A stretch of DNA of 64,000 nt from Zygnema cylindricum (Eukaryota; Streptophyta; Zygnematophyceae; Zygnematales; Zygnemataceae): the NCBI GenBank assembly GCA_037447655.1, contig JBBHKE010002118.1, forward strand, positions 50,151-114,150, written 5' to 3'. The translations under genes were made by a program, and so were the position numbers. This document shows positions 21,667 to 31,679 of the stretch, piece by piece (within the stretch, counting starts at the first letter, position 1; the number at the start of each line of letters is the position of its first letter). The notes beneath the pieces were generated by a model that was given only the letters and a program-made list of their open reading frames with translations, made no database searches and was not told where the DNA came from.

Positions 21667-24600
21667 CAGGAATTTTTATTGAATGAAAATAGTGACGAAC
21701 AAATTGATGATCCAATGGGAAAAAAGAAAATTATGCAAGAAATTACGACAATTTTGGACCAAGAAAGGCGCCAAAACAACAATTTTAATCATTTTACGGA
21801 AAAAACGACGAAAAGTGTACATGGGAATAATATGAAAAAAAAAGAAATTTCTTTTTATTTGAAGGATATCAATCGAAAAAAATACGAGGATGATGTTTTT
21901 CTGCAAGAAAATGAAAACAAAAATTATACTGGTACAACATCAGAACTAGAAGGTATCGTTATTTTTTTTTTACATCTTTAAAACTATTAGAGTAGAAGTC
22001 ATGGCAACAGAAATATAGTGGAAGGTAGAAGGTAGCCTGAAAATATAAGTCCTTTAAATTGATAACAATAAGAAGACAAAACAGACTTTAAGTAGGAAAG
22101 GGAAAAACTCCGAGAGTGACCTCTCAGAAACTGAAGGAACTTTCCTAATCTGAAGAGTCACTTGACCCTTCACTCAAAAGTATCCGGTCAAGATTTATAA
22201 ACAGATCTTTGACCGGATTCAATTCTGACAGTACTTGAGGTACGCAGGTAAAACAGATCTGACAGGATACAAAAACAGATCTGACAGACAGACTGGCAGA
22301 CTGAATTACCGGAATCCTAGATCCTAGAATTCTAGATTCCGGTATTCTAAAGTGCTACTAGTTGTCTGAATATAGAATACTTCTAGCAAAGCCTGAACAT
22401 CTAACACTCCCTTTCTTTGCTAGAAGTTAAGACCGGCTAAAGTTTGATGAAGTTCGAACTGAGGTCGATGAAGGCCCTTGGTGAGAAAATCTGCCAATTG
22501 GAGTGAAGTCTGGCAGTACTAGAAGGTGATCTGACAGGATACAAAAACAGATCTGACAGACAGACTGGCAGACTGAATTACCGGAATCGTAGATCCTAGA
22601 ATTCTAGATTCCGGTATTCTAAAGTGCTACTAGTTGTCTGAATATAGAATACTTCTAGCAAAGCCTGAACATCTAACACTCCCTTTCTTTGCTAGAAGTT
22701 AAGACCGGCAAAAGTTCGATGAAGTTCGAACTGAGGTCGATGAAGGCCCTTGGTGAGAAAATCTGCCAATTGGAGTGAAGTCTGGCAGTACTAGAAGGTG
22801 AGAGTGCCAACTGCGATGGCCTCCCTTGTAAAATGGTACTGTATGTCGATATGATTTGTTCGACGGTGGTGCACTGGATTGCTCATAAGAGCAAGGGCTC
22901 CTTGAGAGTCACAAAAAAATGTAGTTGGGGAAGATAGAGGGAACTGAAGATTGGAGAGGAGGGAAGGAAGCCATATGGCTTCTTTGGCAGCATGAGTCGC
23001 TGCCATGTACTCCGCCTCTGTGGAAGACAGTGCGACTGTCGGCTGCTTTTTGGATGCCCAGGAGACAAGAGCTCCTCCGAGAGAGAAGCATACGCCGGAG
23101 GTGGATCGGCGAGTGTCCAGATCTCCCCCCCAGTCCGCATCACAAAAGCCAACAAGGACTGGAGAGGATGCGCCAGAGAAGGTGAGTCGGAGAGTACTTG
23201 TGCCTTTGAGGTAGCGGAGTACGCGCTTTGCAGCGGGGAGGTGCTCAGGTGAGGGGTTACAGAGAAACTGCCTGAGCTGGCCAACTGCAACCGCAATGCC
23301 TGGCCGAGTGCCAGTCATTGCACACATGAGAGAGCCTACCATAGATCTATATAGGTCAAGTATATCTCCATGGACAGGCCCACTGGAGTTGCTAGAGAGC
23401 TTGGTATTAGCATCCAAAGGGGTAGAGACGGGTGTGCTGTTAGTCATGGAAAACCTGTCTAAAATTTCATAAATGAATTTTTCTTGAGAGAGGTAGAGGG
23501 TTTTGGCTGCCTTATCACGACTTACTAGGATGCCAAAGCAAAATTCTAACTCCCCTAAATCTGTCATAGAAAAATGAGAGTTGAGCATGTGTTTGACCAA
23601 AAGAATTTGAGTGAGGGAAGGACTTAAGAGAAGTAGATCATCACCAAAGATTGTGATGATGATAAGGGTCTCAGATTTTCCTCGGATCAATATGCTGAAA
23701 TCTGCAGCCAATTTGAGGAATCCTTCGCTTAGGAGAATGCACTCCAAGAGCTGGCTCCACACGCGCGGAGCTTGCTTTAGGCCGTATAGAGACTTAAAGA
23801 GGCGGCAGGCGAGGTGCTCCGAGCTTGGAGAAATGTATCCTTCCGGTTGCCGAATGAAGATTTCCTCTTGGAGGTCACCGTAAAGGAAGGCAGTCTGGAC
23901 ATCCATCTGATGGACATGCCAGTCATTGGAGGCGGCAAGGGAGAGGAGGATGCAGATAGAGGCAAATTTTGCGACGGGAGCATATGTCTCGGTAAAATCT
24001 AAGGCCTCTTTTTGCAAAAATCCCTTTGCGACAAAGCGAGCTTTGAAGCGGTCTAGGGAGCCATCAGCCTTTGTTTTAATTTGAAATACCCATTTTGAGC
24101 CTATGGCTTTGCAGCCTTGAGGGAGAGTAGTAAGTTTCCAGGTGCCATTTTGTTTTAAGGAGGAAATTTCGGCATCTGTGGCGGCCTTCCAAGCTGCGGC
24201 ATTGGGATTAGCCATGGCAGCCGAGAAGGATAAGGGAACGTCAGAGGTGGCAATGTGGGCAACCCCATGAATAATGGGAGCTGTCCGTGCTTCGATGCGT
24301 GCACTTCTGCGGACAGTTGGTGGTTGGGTTGGGGAAGTGATAGATTGAATGATGTAGGGAGGAGCACATGGTAAAATGGGAGAGAGAGAGTACGGGTCAG
24401 AGACTGTTCTGGCGAGAGAAAGTGAGCCAGAGGAGGGTGCTGGTGTAGAGATAGTGCGGTTGAGCAAAGATGGAGAGGGAAGTGGGGGCACAGAGTGTAA
24501 ACGAGATGGTTGGGGAGGAAAGAGAGGAGAAAGAAGAGAAGTAGTTGGAGTTGGAGAAGGAGAGATAGGAAGAGGAGACAAAGGAGGGGGAGGAGGGTTA

Positions 24601-27600
24601 GAGGAGATTAGTTTACGGACAAGCGGTGTTTCATTGAAAGTGACATCATAGCTCAAAATGACTTTTTGTTCGCTATGGAGCCAAATTCGGTAAGCTTTGG
24701 ATTCAGTGGCATAGCCGACCAAATATCCAGATTTGGCACGATTGCTCCATTTGTGGTGAGGAGTAAGATCTTTCGCCCAAGCAATGCTGCCGAATATACG
24801 TAAATGGGAAATGTCCGGTTTTTGGCCGGTGCAGGCATCGTGAGGAGTGAGGTTCGCAAGAGCCTTGGTAGGGCATAAATTCCGTAAATAGTTTGCTGTA
24901 GTGACTACTTCGCCCCAGAACATAGGTGAAAGGAGGGCGAAGTGTAACATGGATCGTCCCATGTCGACGACATTACGGTTATAATGCTCAGAGACTCCAT
25001 TCTGTTGGGGAGTATGAGGGGTAGTAGTTTGATGTACGATTCCATGAATCAAGAGAAAGGAGGTAAACTCTTTGGAGCAAAATTCTCCACCGTTGTCAGT
25101 TCTGAGAATTTTGATGCGAGAGTTGTAATGATTTTCAACTTTCGCTTTAAAAGTTTGGAATTTAGCGAAAGTACCGGACTTGCGACGTACAAGGTACAGG
25201 TGACTGTAACGAGTAGCATCGTCAATGAAGGTGACGAAATACATTGCACCATTATGACTTGGATTGGACATCGGTCCGCATAAGTGAGAATGGATTAATG
25301 AAAGTGGGTCGTTGGATCGAGTGGTGCATGAAAGAAAGGACGGTCGTGGAAATTTTCCTTCAATGCAACCAGTACAGAAAGGGATTTTTCGATTCACAAG
25401 GGAACCCAATCCCGTAACAAGGACTTTTAATAGTTGGTGAAGGCTAGGACCGAATAGATGGCTGTACCGCAGGTGCCATTTGGAGAGGGTGATATGTGGG
25501 GAAGAGATGGCCACGTTGGCGGATCCAACATGAGAAAATGAGGAAAGAATATAGATGTCTCCCTGTTTTACTCCTGCTCCAACGGTTTGGTTTGATTGGG
25601 TTAAAAAGTTGACGTGATCTGAGGAGAATACGGCCCTAGCTCCTTGGTGTAATGCCGCGCCGACAGAAAATAGATTTTTTTGTAGAGCAGGGACAAAAAG
25701 GACGTTGGTAAGTTGAATGCTGGCCTAATTTAGGGATCGGCCAGGAGAAATGGTTTGATCAACGTGAGTTGCGGTGAGGGCGGCGTTATTGCCAAGTTGT
25801 ATTGGCATTGGAGGACTGAGTGGGGCGATGGAAATGAACCAATCAGATCGTGAAGATAGATGGTGGGAAGCACCGGAATCAACTATCCAGGTGTCATCAG
25901 GTAGAGTTGGTGAAAGGACAAAACCAAGGGAGGTTGGAATTGTTGCCAACGCAAATCCAAAATCAGATTGCGTAAGTGTGGTCGAAGGGTTCACATCGAC
26001 CGTAGGTGTCATCAGGTACAGTTGGTGAAAGGACAGAACCAGGGGAGGTTGAAACTGTTGCCAACGCGAATCCAAAATCGGATTGCATAAGTGTGGTCAA
26101 AGTGTTCACATCGACCGTTGGAGGAATGGGCGAAGATTGATGGCCAGGGGCGTAAAGCAGATATGATAGGACGTATCCGGGATGATGTGAGGTAGGTTGA
26201 TCCGGTGGAGGAGTGGCGTAATGGTACGGATGGGTGAGAGAGTTGTTGTGAGAAATTTGATCAACCGGAATAGTGGCTTCAGCGGAGGAGGCTTGGCCTT
26301 GATATGGTCCATGACCTCTTAGATGACCTCGCCCACCCGGATCATTTTTTCGTTTGAGAGCCGGGCAGAAATCAATCGTGTGATCTGTCGCTCGGCAATA
26401 GCGACAGGTGGTAGAGAAGGACTTCGGTGGTTTGGGATAGGTGGAAATCGCTGCCAAAGCAACGATTGGCGTGTTTTGAAATGATTGCTTCATCTCCTCA
26501 TGGACCAAGCGAGCCGTAAGAGTTGGAATGGTTAACGCAATTGGGGAATTGTCAAGAGAGGAAATAAGGGACGAATAAGAGTCCGGCAGACCGCCAAGGA
26601 TTGCCGAGATAAGATCATCGTCGGAGATCTTCGCATTAATACTCTTGAGCTATCCTGCCAGGGATTTCAGATGCTGAACATAGATCTGAATAGAATCGGT
26701 AGGCAGCTTTCGGTAGGAGTTGAGTTGCCGCTTGAGGAATGACTTATTAGACCATGACTGATTTGTTGACGTACGTGAAACGTGCGCTCGATATCCGGAA
26801 TTGTGGTAAAATCCACACTAAAACCTATATAAAATTGGACCCATCAGCATAACATGTGAGCTGGTGGCATAGTGGTAGTGCGTTCGCAGCTTAAGTGAAA
26901 GGTCCCAGCTTCAAAACCTGGCCGGCTCATCAATCCCTTTACTGGGATCGTCCATTCTATCCCCCGATTCTAGGAATCTTAATATGGTATCAGAGCTAGG
27001 GGGACCAGGTTTACATGGACTATTATGACCGGCTACCTTTCGAGGGGGGGTGTTGGCGTACGTGAAACGTGCGCTCGATATCCGGAATTGTGGTAAAATT
27101 CACACTAAAACCTATATAAAATTGGACCCATCAGCATAACATGTGAGCTGGTGGCACAGTGGTAATGCGTTCGCAGCTTAAGTGAAAGGTCCCAGCTTCA
27201 AAACCTGGCCGGCTCATCAATCCCTTTACTGGGATCGTCCATTCTATCCCCCGATTCTAGGAATCTTAACATGGTATCGGAGCCAGGGGGACCAGGTTTA
27301 CATGGACTATTATGACCGGCTACCTCTCGAGGGGGGGTGTTGACGTACGTGAAACGTGCGCTCGATATCCGGAATTGTGGTAAAATCCACACTAAAACCT
27401 ATATAAAATTGGACCCATCAGCATATCATGTGAGTTGGTGGCACAGTGGTAGTGCGTTCGCAGCTTAAGTGAAAGGTCCCAGCTTCAAAACCTGGCCGGC
27501 TCATCAATCCCTTTACTGGGATCGTCCATTCTATCCCCCGATTCTAGGAATCTTAACATGGTATCGGAGCCAGGGGGACCAGGTTTACATGGACTATTAT

Positions 27601-30600
27601 GACCGGCTACCTCTCGAGGGGGGGTGTTGACGTACGTGAAACGTGCGCTCGATATCCGGAATTGTGGTAAAATCCACACTAAAACCTATATAAAATTGGA
27701 CCCATCAGCATATCATGTGAGTTGGTGGCACAGTGGTAGTGCGTTCGCAGCTTAAGTGAAAGGTCCCAGGTTCAAATCCTGGCCGGCTCATCAATCCCTT
27801 TACTGGGATCGTCCATTCTATCCCCCGATTCTAGGAATCTTAACATGATTTTCGTAAGCAGAGGTCAAAAGTGACCATGCTTCGTGAGCCGAAGTGGCGT
27901 CGCGGATGATGTCAATCTGAGATGACTCGAGCGCGAGAACAAGGCGAGAGTGGGCTTCCTCAGTGCGAGCGAGCCATTTGGTTTTTTCGGCAGCATCTGC
28001 AGGTTCGATCTCGCTGCCATAGGTGATTGACCAGTGTTTTTCGCGGCGCAAAAGGTGCTCAATCTGATATTTCCATCCGTAAAAATCTGAGCCATTAAAT
28101 TTTGCAACGGTATTGGCGTTGGACGGCCCATAACCTATTTGAGTAGAAGTCATGGCAACAGAAATATAGTGGAAGGTAGAAGGTAGCCTGAAAATATAAG
28201 TCTTTTAAATTGATAACAATAAGAAGACAAAACAGACTTTAAGTAGGAAAGGGAAAAACTCTGAGAGTGACCTCTCAGAAACTGAAGGAACTTTCCTAAT
28301 CTGAAGAGTCATTGACCCTTCACTCAAAAGTATCCGGTCAAGATTTATAAACAGATCTTTGACCGGATTCAATTCTGACAGTACTTGAGGTACGCAGGTA
28401 AAACAGATCTGACAGGATACAAAAACAGATCTGACAGACAGACTGGCAGACTGAATTACCGGAATCCTAGATCCTAGAATTCTAGATTCCGGTATTCTAA
28501 AGTGCTACTAGTTGTCTGAATATAGAATACTTCTAGCAAAGCCTGAACATCTAACAAAAACATGTGTCCAATTATAAATTTTATTTATTTAAAATTTTGC
28601 ATTGTCTAAATTAAACATATGTATTTTTCTTTCTTTCAAGTATTCTTTACTTTTTAGTGCCTGCATAAGCTAGTATTTTTTCCGATGTATGACTATTTTT
28701 TTTGTTGAATATGGCTATTTTTTTCTGGTATATGTTTTTTTGCTATCTTTTCCTTTAATATGGATACTTTTTCCAGTAAATGAATATTTTTTTCGATAAT
28801 ATGACCTTTTTTTTCCGATAAGACGACTATCTTTTCCGATATAAGAATGTTTCTTTTGAGTCAAAAAATATGTAATGTTGTCAGAATTTGAATATCTAGT
28901 CTGTGGAAAACAGATAGGGAAAAAAAAAAAGTCTAAGGAAGTATTTTGAATTTTTGGAATATTAACTTAAAATCGAATGCTTTTTTTTTCTCTCCCTCTC
29001 CCTCCTCTCCTCTCTCCTCCCCCCTATCCCGCCTCCCCCTCTTCTCTCTCTCTCTCCTCTCCTCCTCTCCTCTCTCTCTCCTCTCTCCTCTCCTTTCTCC
29101 TCTCCACTTCCGCTCTTCCTCTCCCTCTCCCTCTCCCTCCTTCCCCTTTCTCTCCCTCTCCCTCCCTCTCCCCCCCTCCTCCCTCCTCTCCTCTTCCTCT
29201 TCCTCTCCCTCTGTCTCCCTCCCCCTCCCTCTCCCCCTATCCTCTAATCTCCTCTCTCCCCCTCTTGTGATTTTTTCGAATTTGAATGAATGTAGGTTTT
29301 TTTTTCAGCACTGAAAAGAGAAATGAGAAAAACTCAGAAAAATTGGAAAAATTGACCTCTAAAAAAAAAGAGAGAGGAGACGACAGCGAAACGGATAAAA
29401 TTCATGAAGAAAAAAACGACGACGAAGAAAAATTTGAAGAAGAAAACGACAAAGAAGGAAAATTCGAAAAAGAAAAATTTGAAGAATGTGAAGGAGATTG
29501 CGAGCGTGAAATTGAAAAAAATGAAAAAGACGAATATGAAAAAAATGAAGAAATTGAAGATTATGAAGATTATGAAAGGGCATATGGAGAATTTGAATAC
29601 GGAGAATTTGAGAAAAACAAAACTTCTACGAAAAATTTATCGAAGAATTTAACGAAAAAATCGCATAAAACTGATTTTAAACTCAGAAGAAGATGGGAAG
29701 AAATAAATACGAGTATTTACGTTGACTCCGAAATGTCAAATTATAAAATGGGGTTTTCAAATAATTCAACGGAAAGTTTTAATTTTCAAAAGTCTAAATT
29801 TTCCCCAAATTCTCTAAACCCGGATCACAAAAACTTATCGGAAATCCTAGAAAACAACCCTAAAACTCAAGTTTATAAAGGGGAGATGTTGTCAGAAAGA
29901 GAATATAATAAGTCTTGTAGGAATATAAAGAAATATTGGAATGTAATTAATAAAAATTTTGTACCCATGTTTCCCTTATGTAACAGCTTATCAGTTTCTA
30001 AGAGCGCAGAAACCGACGACGAGGATTCGGTTTCTGATAATGAGAGCATAAATTCTGAAAAATTTAGAATAAGACAAGAAGAAACAAGTAAGAATATAGA
30101 AAGAGAAAAAGAAAAAGAAAAAGAGAGAGATAAAGAAAAAGAGAGAGAAAAAGAAAGAGAACAGGAAAGAAAAAGAGAAAAAGAAAAAGAAAGAGAAAAA
30201 GAAAAAGAACGAGAAAAAGGTGTAAGAGAAAATGAAATAGAAAAAGACAAAAAAGTTGAGAGATACAAAAAGAATCAAGTACAGAAACTAAAAGAAGGAG
30301 AATGTAGAGTTCAAGAAATAACAAGTGAAGATATGGAAAAAGAAAAGGAAAAAGAAAAGAAAAGAGAAAAAGAAAGAGAAAGAAGAAAAGAAATAGAAAA
30401 AGACAAAAATGTGGAGAGACACAAAAATGATGTAGTAGAGAAACTAAAAAAAAGAGAATTTAGAATTCAAGAAAAAAATAAAAACCAAATTGAACCTAAG
30501 GTCAATTTTGAGAGTTTCGGAAAAACTAAAAAAGTCAAAAACTTAGAGTCTAAGTTTTCCAACGAAAATCGTAAATCCCAGGAGAAAATATCAGTGGAAA

Positions 30601-31628
30601 AAAACAAAAAAGGCGGGCATTATTCAGATAGGTCAAAACATGATAGATATTCCGAGAATCAATTTGACCTTCCATATTACCAACTTTCGGATTTTTTCGA
30701 TATCGGAAAATCGAGAAAAGACGAAAATCTTGAAGTTTTAAATTCAAATTTTCCTTGTTTTTCAAACCCAGAAAATGGTAATAGTAGTTTTTTACCTACC
30801 CATTCTCTTCCTATTTTTCCAATTTATTCAAAATATAGTTCCCAAAAATGGCGTTTAAAAAATGAAAAAATCGAAAATTTTCCTTCGGTTAAAGGTTATA
30901 TTTCGACTCGGTATAAGTTTGACGGGAGACAAATGGGGTCTTATAATAAAAATATAGACCAATTAAAAGAAAAAATGCCTTATAAAAAGGATCAAATGGG
31001 GTCTTATGATAAAAATATGGACCAATTAAGAGAAAAAGTAAATTTTGAAATGGACCAAATGGGTCAAATGGAGTCTTGTAATAAAAATATTGATCAATTA
31101 AGGGAAAAAATATCTTATAAAAAGGATCAAATGGGTCAAATAGGGTCTTATAATATTGACCAATTGAGAGAAAGACAAAATTATGGAAGGGGTCAAATGG
31201 GTTTATTTTCAGTTGACCAATCAGGAGAGAGAGAAAAATGGTCCTTTGAAAAAGAAAAGGAAGAAGGAAAAAAGAAGAAGCAAGAAGTTTTGGGAGTAAA
31301 AGATATTGTAGACAAAGAGAAGGTGAGATCTCAATTTCTTTTTCTAATCTTTAATCACTTTCCTCTTCTTCTTTTTTATTTTTTTTGTTATTTTTTTCCT
31401 GTACTTTTGTTAATATGATTAAATTTTTAAAATTGAGTCTTTTGTTTGTTTCTTAAATTGAAAATGCTGTTAATTTCTTTAGATTTTTAATTTCTTAGTT
31501 TTTTCAGATTTTTTAAGTCAATTGATGAGTTTTTTTTTTTCTTTTTTGTCGTTTTGTGTTAGAATCAGTCAAAAGAAACGGAGGTTTCTAGAGGAAGTCG
31601 AGGAAAACGACAAAATTTAATCGAATAG
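20998..31628 (+). CDS. Gene 1: unknown Lys/Glu-rich protein, four exons
   Basis: Coding exons from splice sites: 21038-21169 (ATG at 21038; this exon follows the acceptor TTCTTTCAG at 20997 and has an upstream in-frame stop, so a 5' UTR intron is likely), 21670-21952, 29309-31322 and 31563-31628 (stop TAG). The first and third introns join in phase. The join across intron 2 is off by one base, so a small exon is missing, the donor is misplaced, or the gene is damaged; intron 2 carries element D. The product (about 830 residues) is strongly charged, with [10 protein letters not shown] coiled-coil-like tracts (30100-30410) and four to five repeats around QMGSYNKNIDQLREK (30930-31200). I recognise no domain. 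Confidence 0.6.
21985..22406 (-). repeat. 3' LTR of element D
   Basis: Matches 28136-28556 almost base for base. On the minus strand it begins TGTTAGATGTTC. The last part is duplicated just inside the element (see 22256-22799). Purine tract AAAGAAAGGGAG (minus strand, 22407-22418) abuts it. Confidence 0.92.
22256..22799. repeat. 272-bp tandem duplication across LTR, purine tract and pol end of D
   Basis: 22256-22527 and 22528-22799 are near-identical direct copies starting GATCTGACAGGATAC. Each contains the distal LTR part, the purine tract and the last RNase H codons, so the element has two candidate 3' junctions. Confidence 0.88.
22692..26075 (-). pseudogene. Element D protease, integrase, RT and RNase H
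   Basis: Long open frame 25514-22791 (907 residues), with conserved sequence continuing past its stop to FAGLNF before the purine tract. Upstream (26075-25725) is the protease block WIVDSGASHH. Integrase has the HHCC region and RTDNGGEF, but the first catalytic position reads HSHLCGPM instead of HSDLCGPM, so it is probably inactive. RT has DVQTAFLYGDL and IFGDDLLLLS (about 23640), FGDD replacing the usual YVDD. RNase H shows CDADWGGD and STEAEYMA. A TAG in the last 40 codons and frame breaks upstream mark a recently decayed copy. Confidence 0.88.
25890..26125 (-). repeat. About 117-bp tandem duplication upstream of the D protease
   Basis: Two adjacent copies share GTGTCATCAGGTAsAGTTGG and the following hundred bases, with about 10% mismatch. 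It lies between zinc knuckle and protease. Confidence 0.75.
26864..26934 (+). other. tRNA-like sequence in array LTR 1 (degenerate)
   Basis: Same 71-base structure as 27719-27789, but the T arm reads CCAGC-TTCAAAA-CCTGG, spoiling the B box and one stem pair. LTRs 2 and 3 share this T-arm change. Confidence 0.65.
27719..27789 (+). other. Complete tRNA-like cloverleaf in array LTR 4 (CTT at the anticodon position)
   Basis: The 71 bases fold as acceptor stem GAGTTGG/CCGGCTC (two G-U pairs), spacer TG, D arm GCAC-AGTGGTA-GTGC, one base, anticodon arm TTCGC-AGCTTAA-GTGAA, variable AGGTC, and T arm CCAGG-TTCAAAT-CCTGG. A box TGGCACAGTGG and B box GGTTCAAATCC fit Pol III internal promoters. CTT would be a lysine anticodon, but position 33 is G instead of the nearly invariant T, so a functional tRNA is doubtful. 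It may be a real tRNA derivative captured by the LTR. Confidence 0.7.
28121..28135 (-). other. Primer-binding site of D, initiator tRNA-Met anticodon-arm type
   Basis: Minus strand GGTTATGGGCCGTCC directly follows the 5' LTR end. The first 11 bases are complementary to the initiator tRNA-Met anticodon arm; the rest matches partly. Confidence 0.65.
28136..28556 (-). repeat. 5' LTR of element D
   Basis: 421 bp; on the minus strand TGTTAGATG...CTCAAATA. The end is fixed by the AAAAC duplication outside and the primer site inside. It contains the Gag start codon. Confidence 0.92.
28987..29265. repeat. CT-rich tract in intron 2 of gene 1
   Basis: About 280 bp of CTCTCC/CCTCCC words ending about 45 bp before the exon 3 acceptor; it could act as an extended polypyrimidine region. 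Confidence 0.9.
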
Positions 31629-31679
31629 TGGAAAAATGACAAAAAACGGATATCTCCGAAGTAAGTTCTTACAAATGAA

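Larger units (their letters stand above)
26764..27845 (+). mobile_element. Tandem array of a miniature LTR element (four LTRs, three 66-bp interiors)
   Basis: Alternating units: LTRs at 26764-26984, 27051-27271, 27338-27558 and 27625-27845, each exactly 221 bp (TGTTG...TTAACA, with TTAATA in the first), and interiors at 26985-27050, 27272-27337 and 27559-27624, each exactly 66 bp. Each interior begins TGGTATCAGAGC or TGGTATCGGAGC, the standard tRNA-Met primer site, and ends with a GAGGGGGGG purine tract. The array is flanked by TGATT (26759-26763, 27846-27850). A single element would be 508 bp with no coding capacity, in the TRIM/SMART size class. Each LTR carries a tRNA-like sequence. Confidence 0.9.
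26106..28153 (-). pseudogene. Element D Gag, interrupted
   Basis: Starts at the minus-strand ATG 28153-28151, inside the 5' LTR, and reads in frame through the primer site (MTSTQIGYGPS). The retrotransposon Gag block (FNGSDFYGWKYQIEHLL) is cut by the array at 26764-27845 and resumes at 26758. It then has a TAG near 26652 and a zinc knuckle CRYCRATDHTIDFC (about 26400-26360). Removing the array and one 5-bp duplication restores the frame across the junction. Confidence 0.8.
21985..28556 (-). mobile_element. Ty1/copia element D, antisense in intron 2 of gene 1
   Basis: 6572 bp with LTRs of about 421 bp and a perfect 5-bp target duplication AAAAC (21980-21984 and 28557-28561). On the minus strand it reads 5' LTR, primer site, gag, protease, integrase, RT, RNase H, purine tract, 3' LTR. 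Its gag is interrupted by the small LTR-element array at 26764-27845. Removing D leaves an ordinary intron. Confidence 0.93.

Noticed and set aside
26764-27845. Retrozyme (hammerhead ribozyme in the LTR)
   Set aside because: The LTR size fits, and a GAAAC is present, but no CTGATGA core was found on either strand; the tRNA-like fold explains the conserved part better.
26764-27845. Array read as CRISPR-like or plain satellite repeat
   Set aside because: The constant 221/66 alternation, primer site, purine tract and 5-bp flanking duplication fit an LTR element instead.
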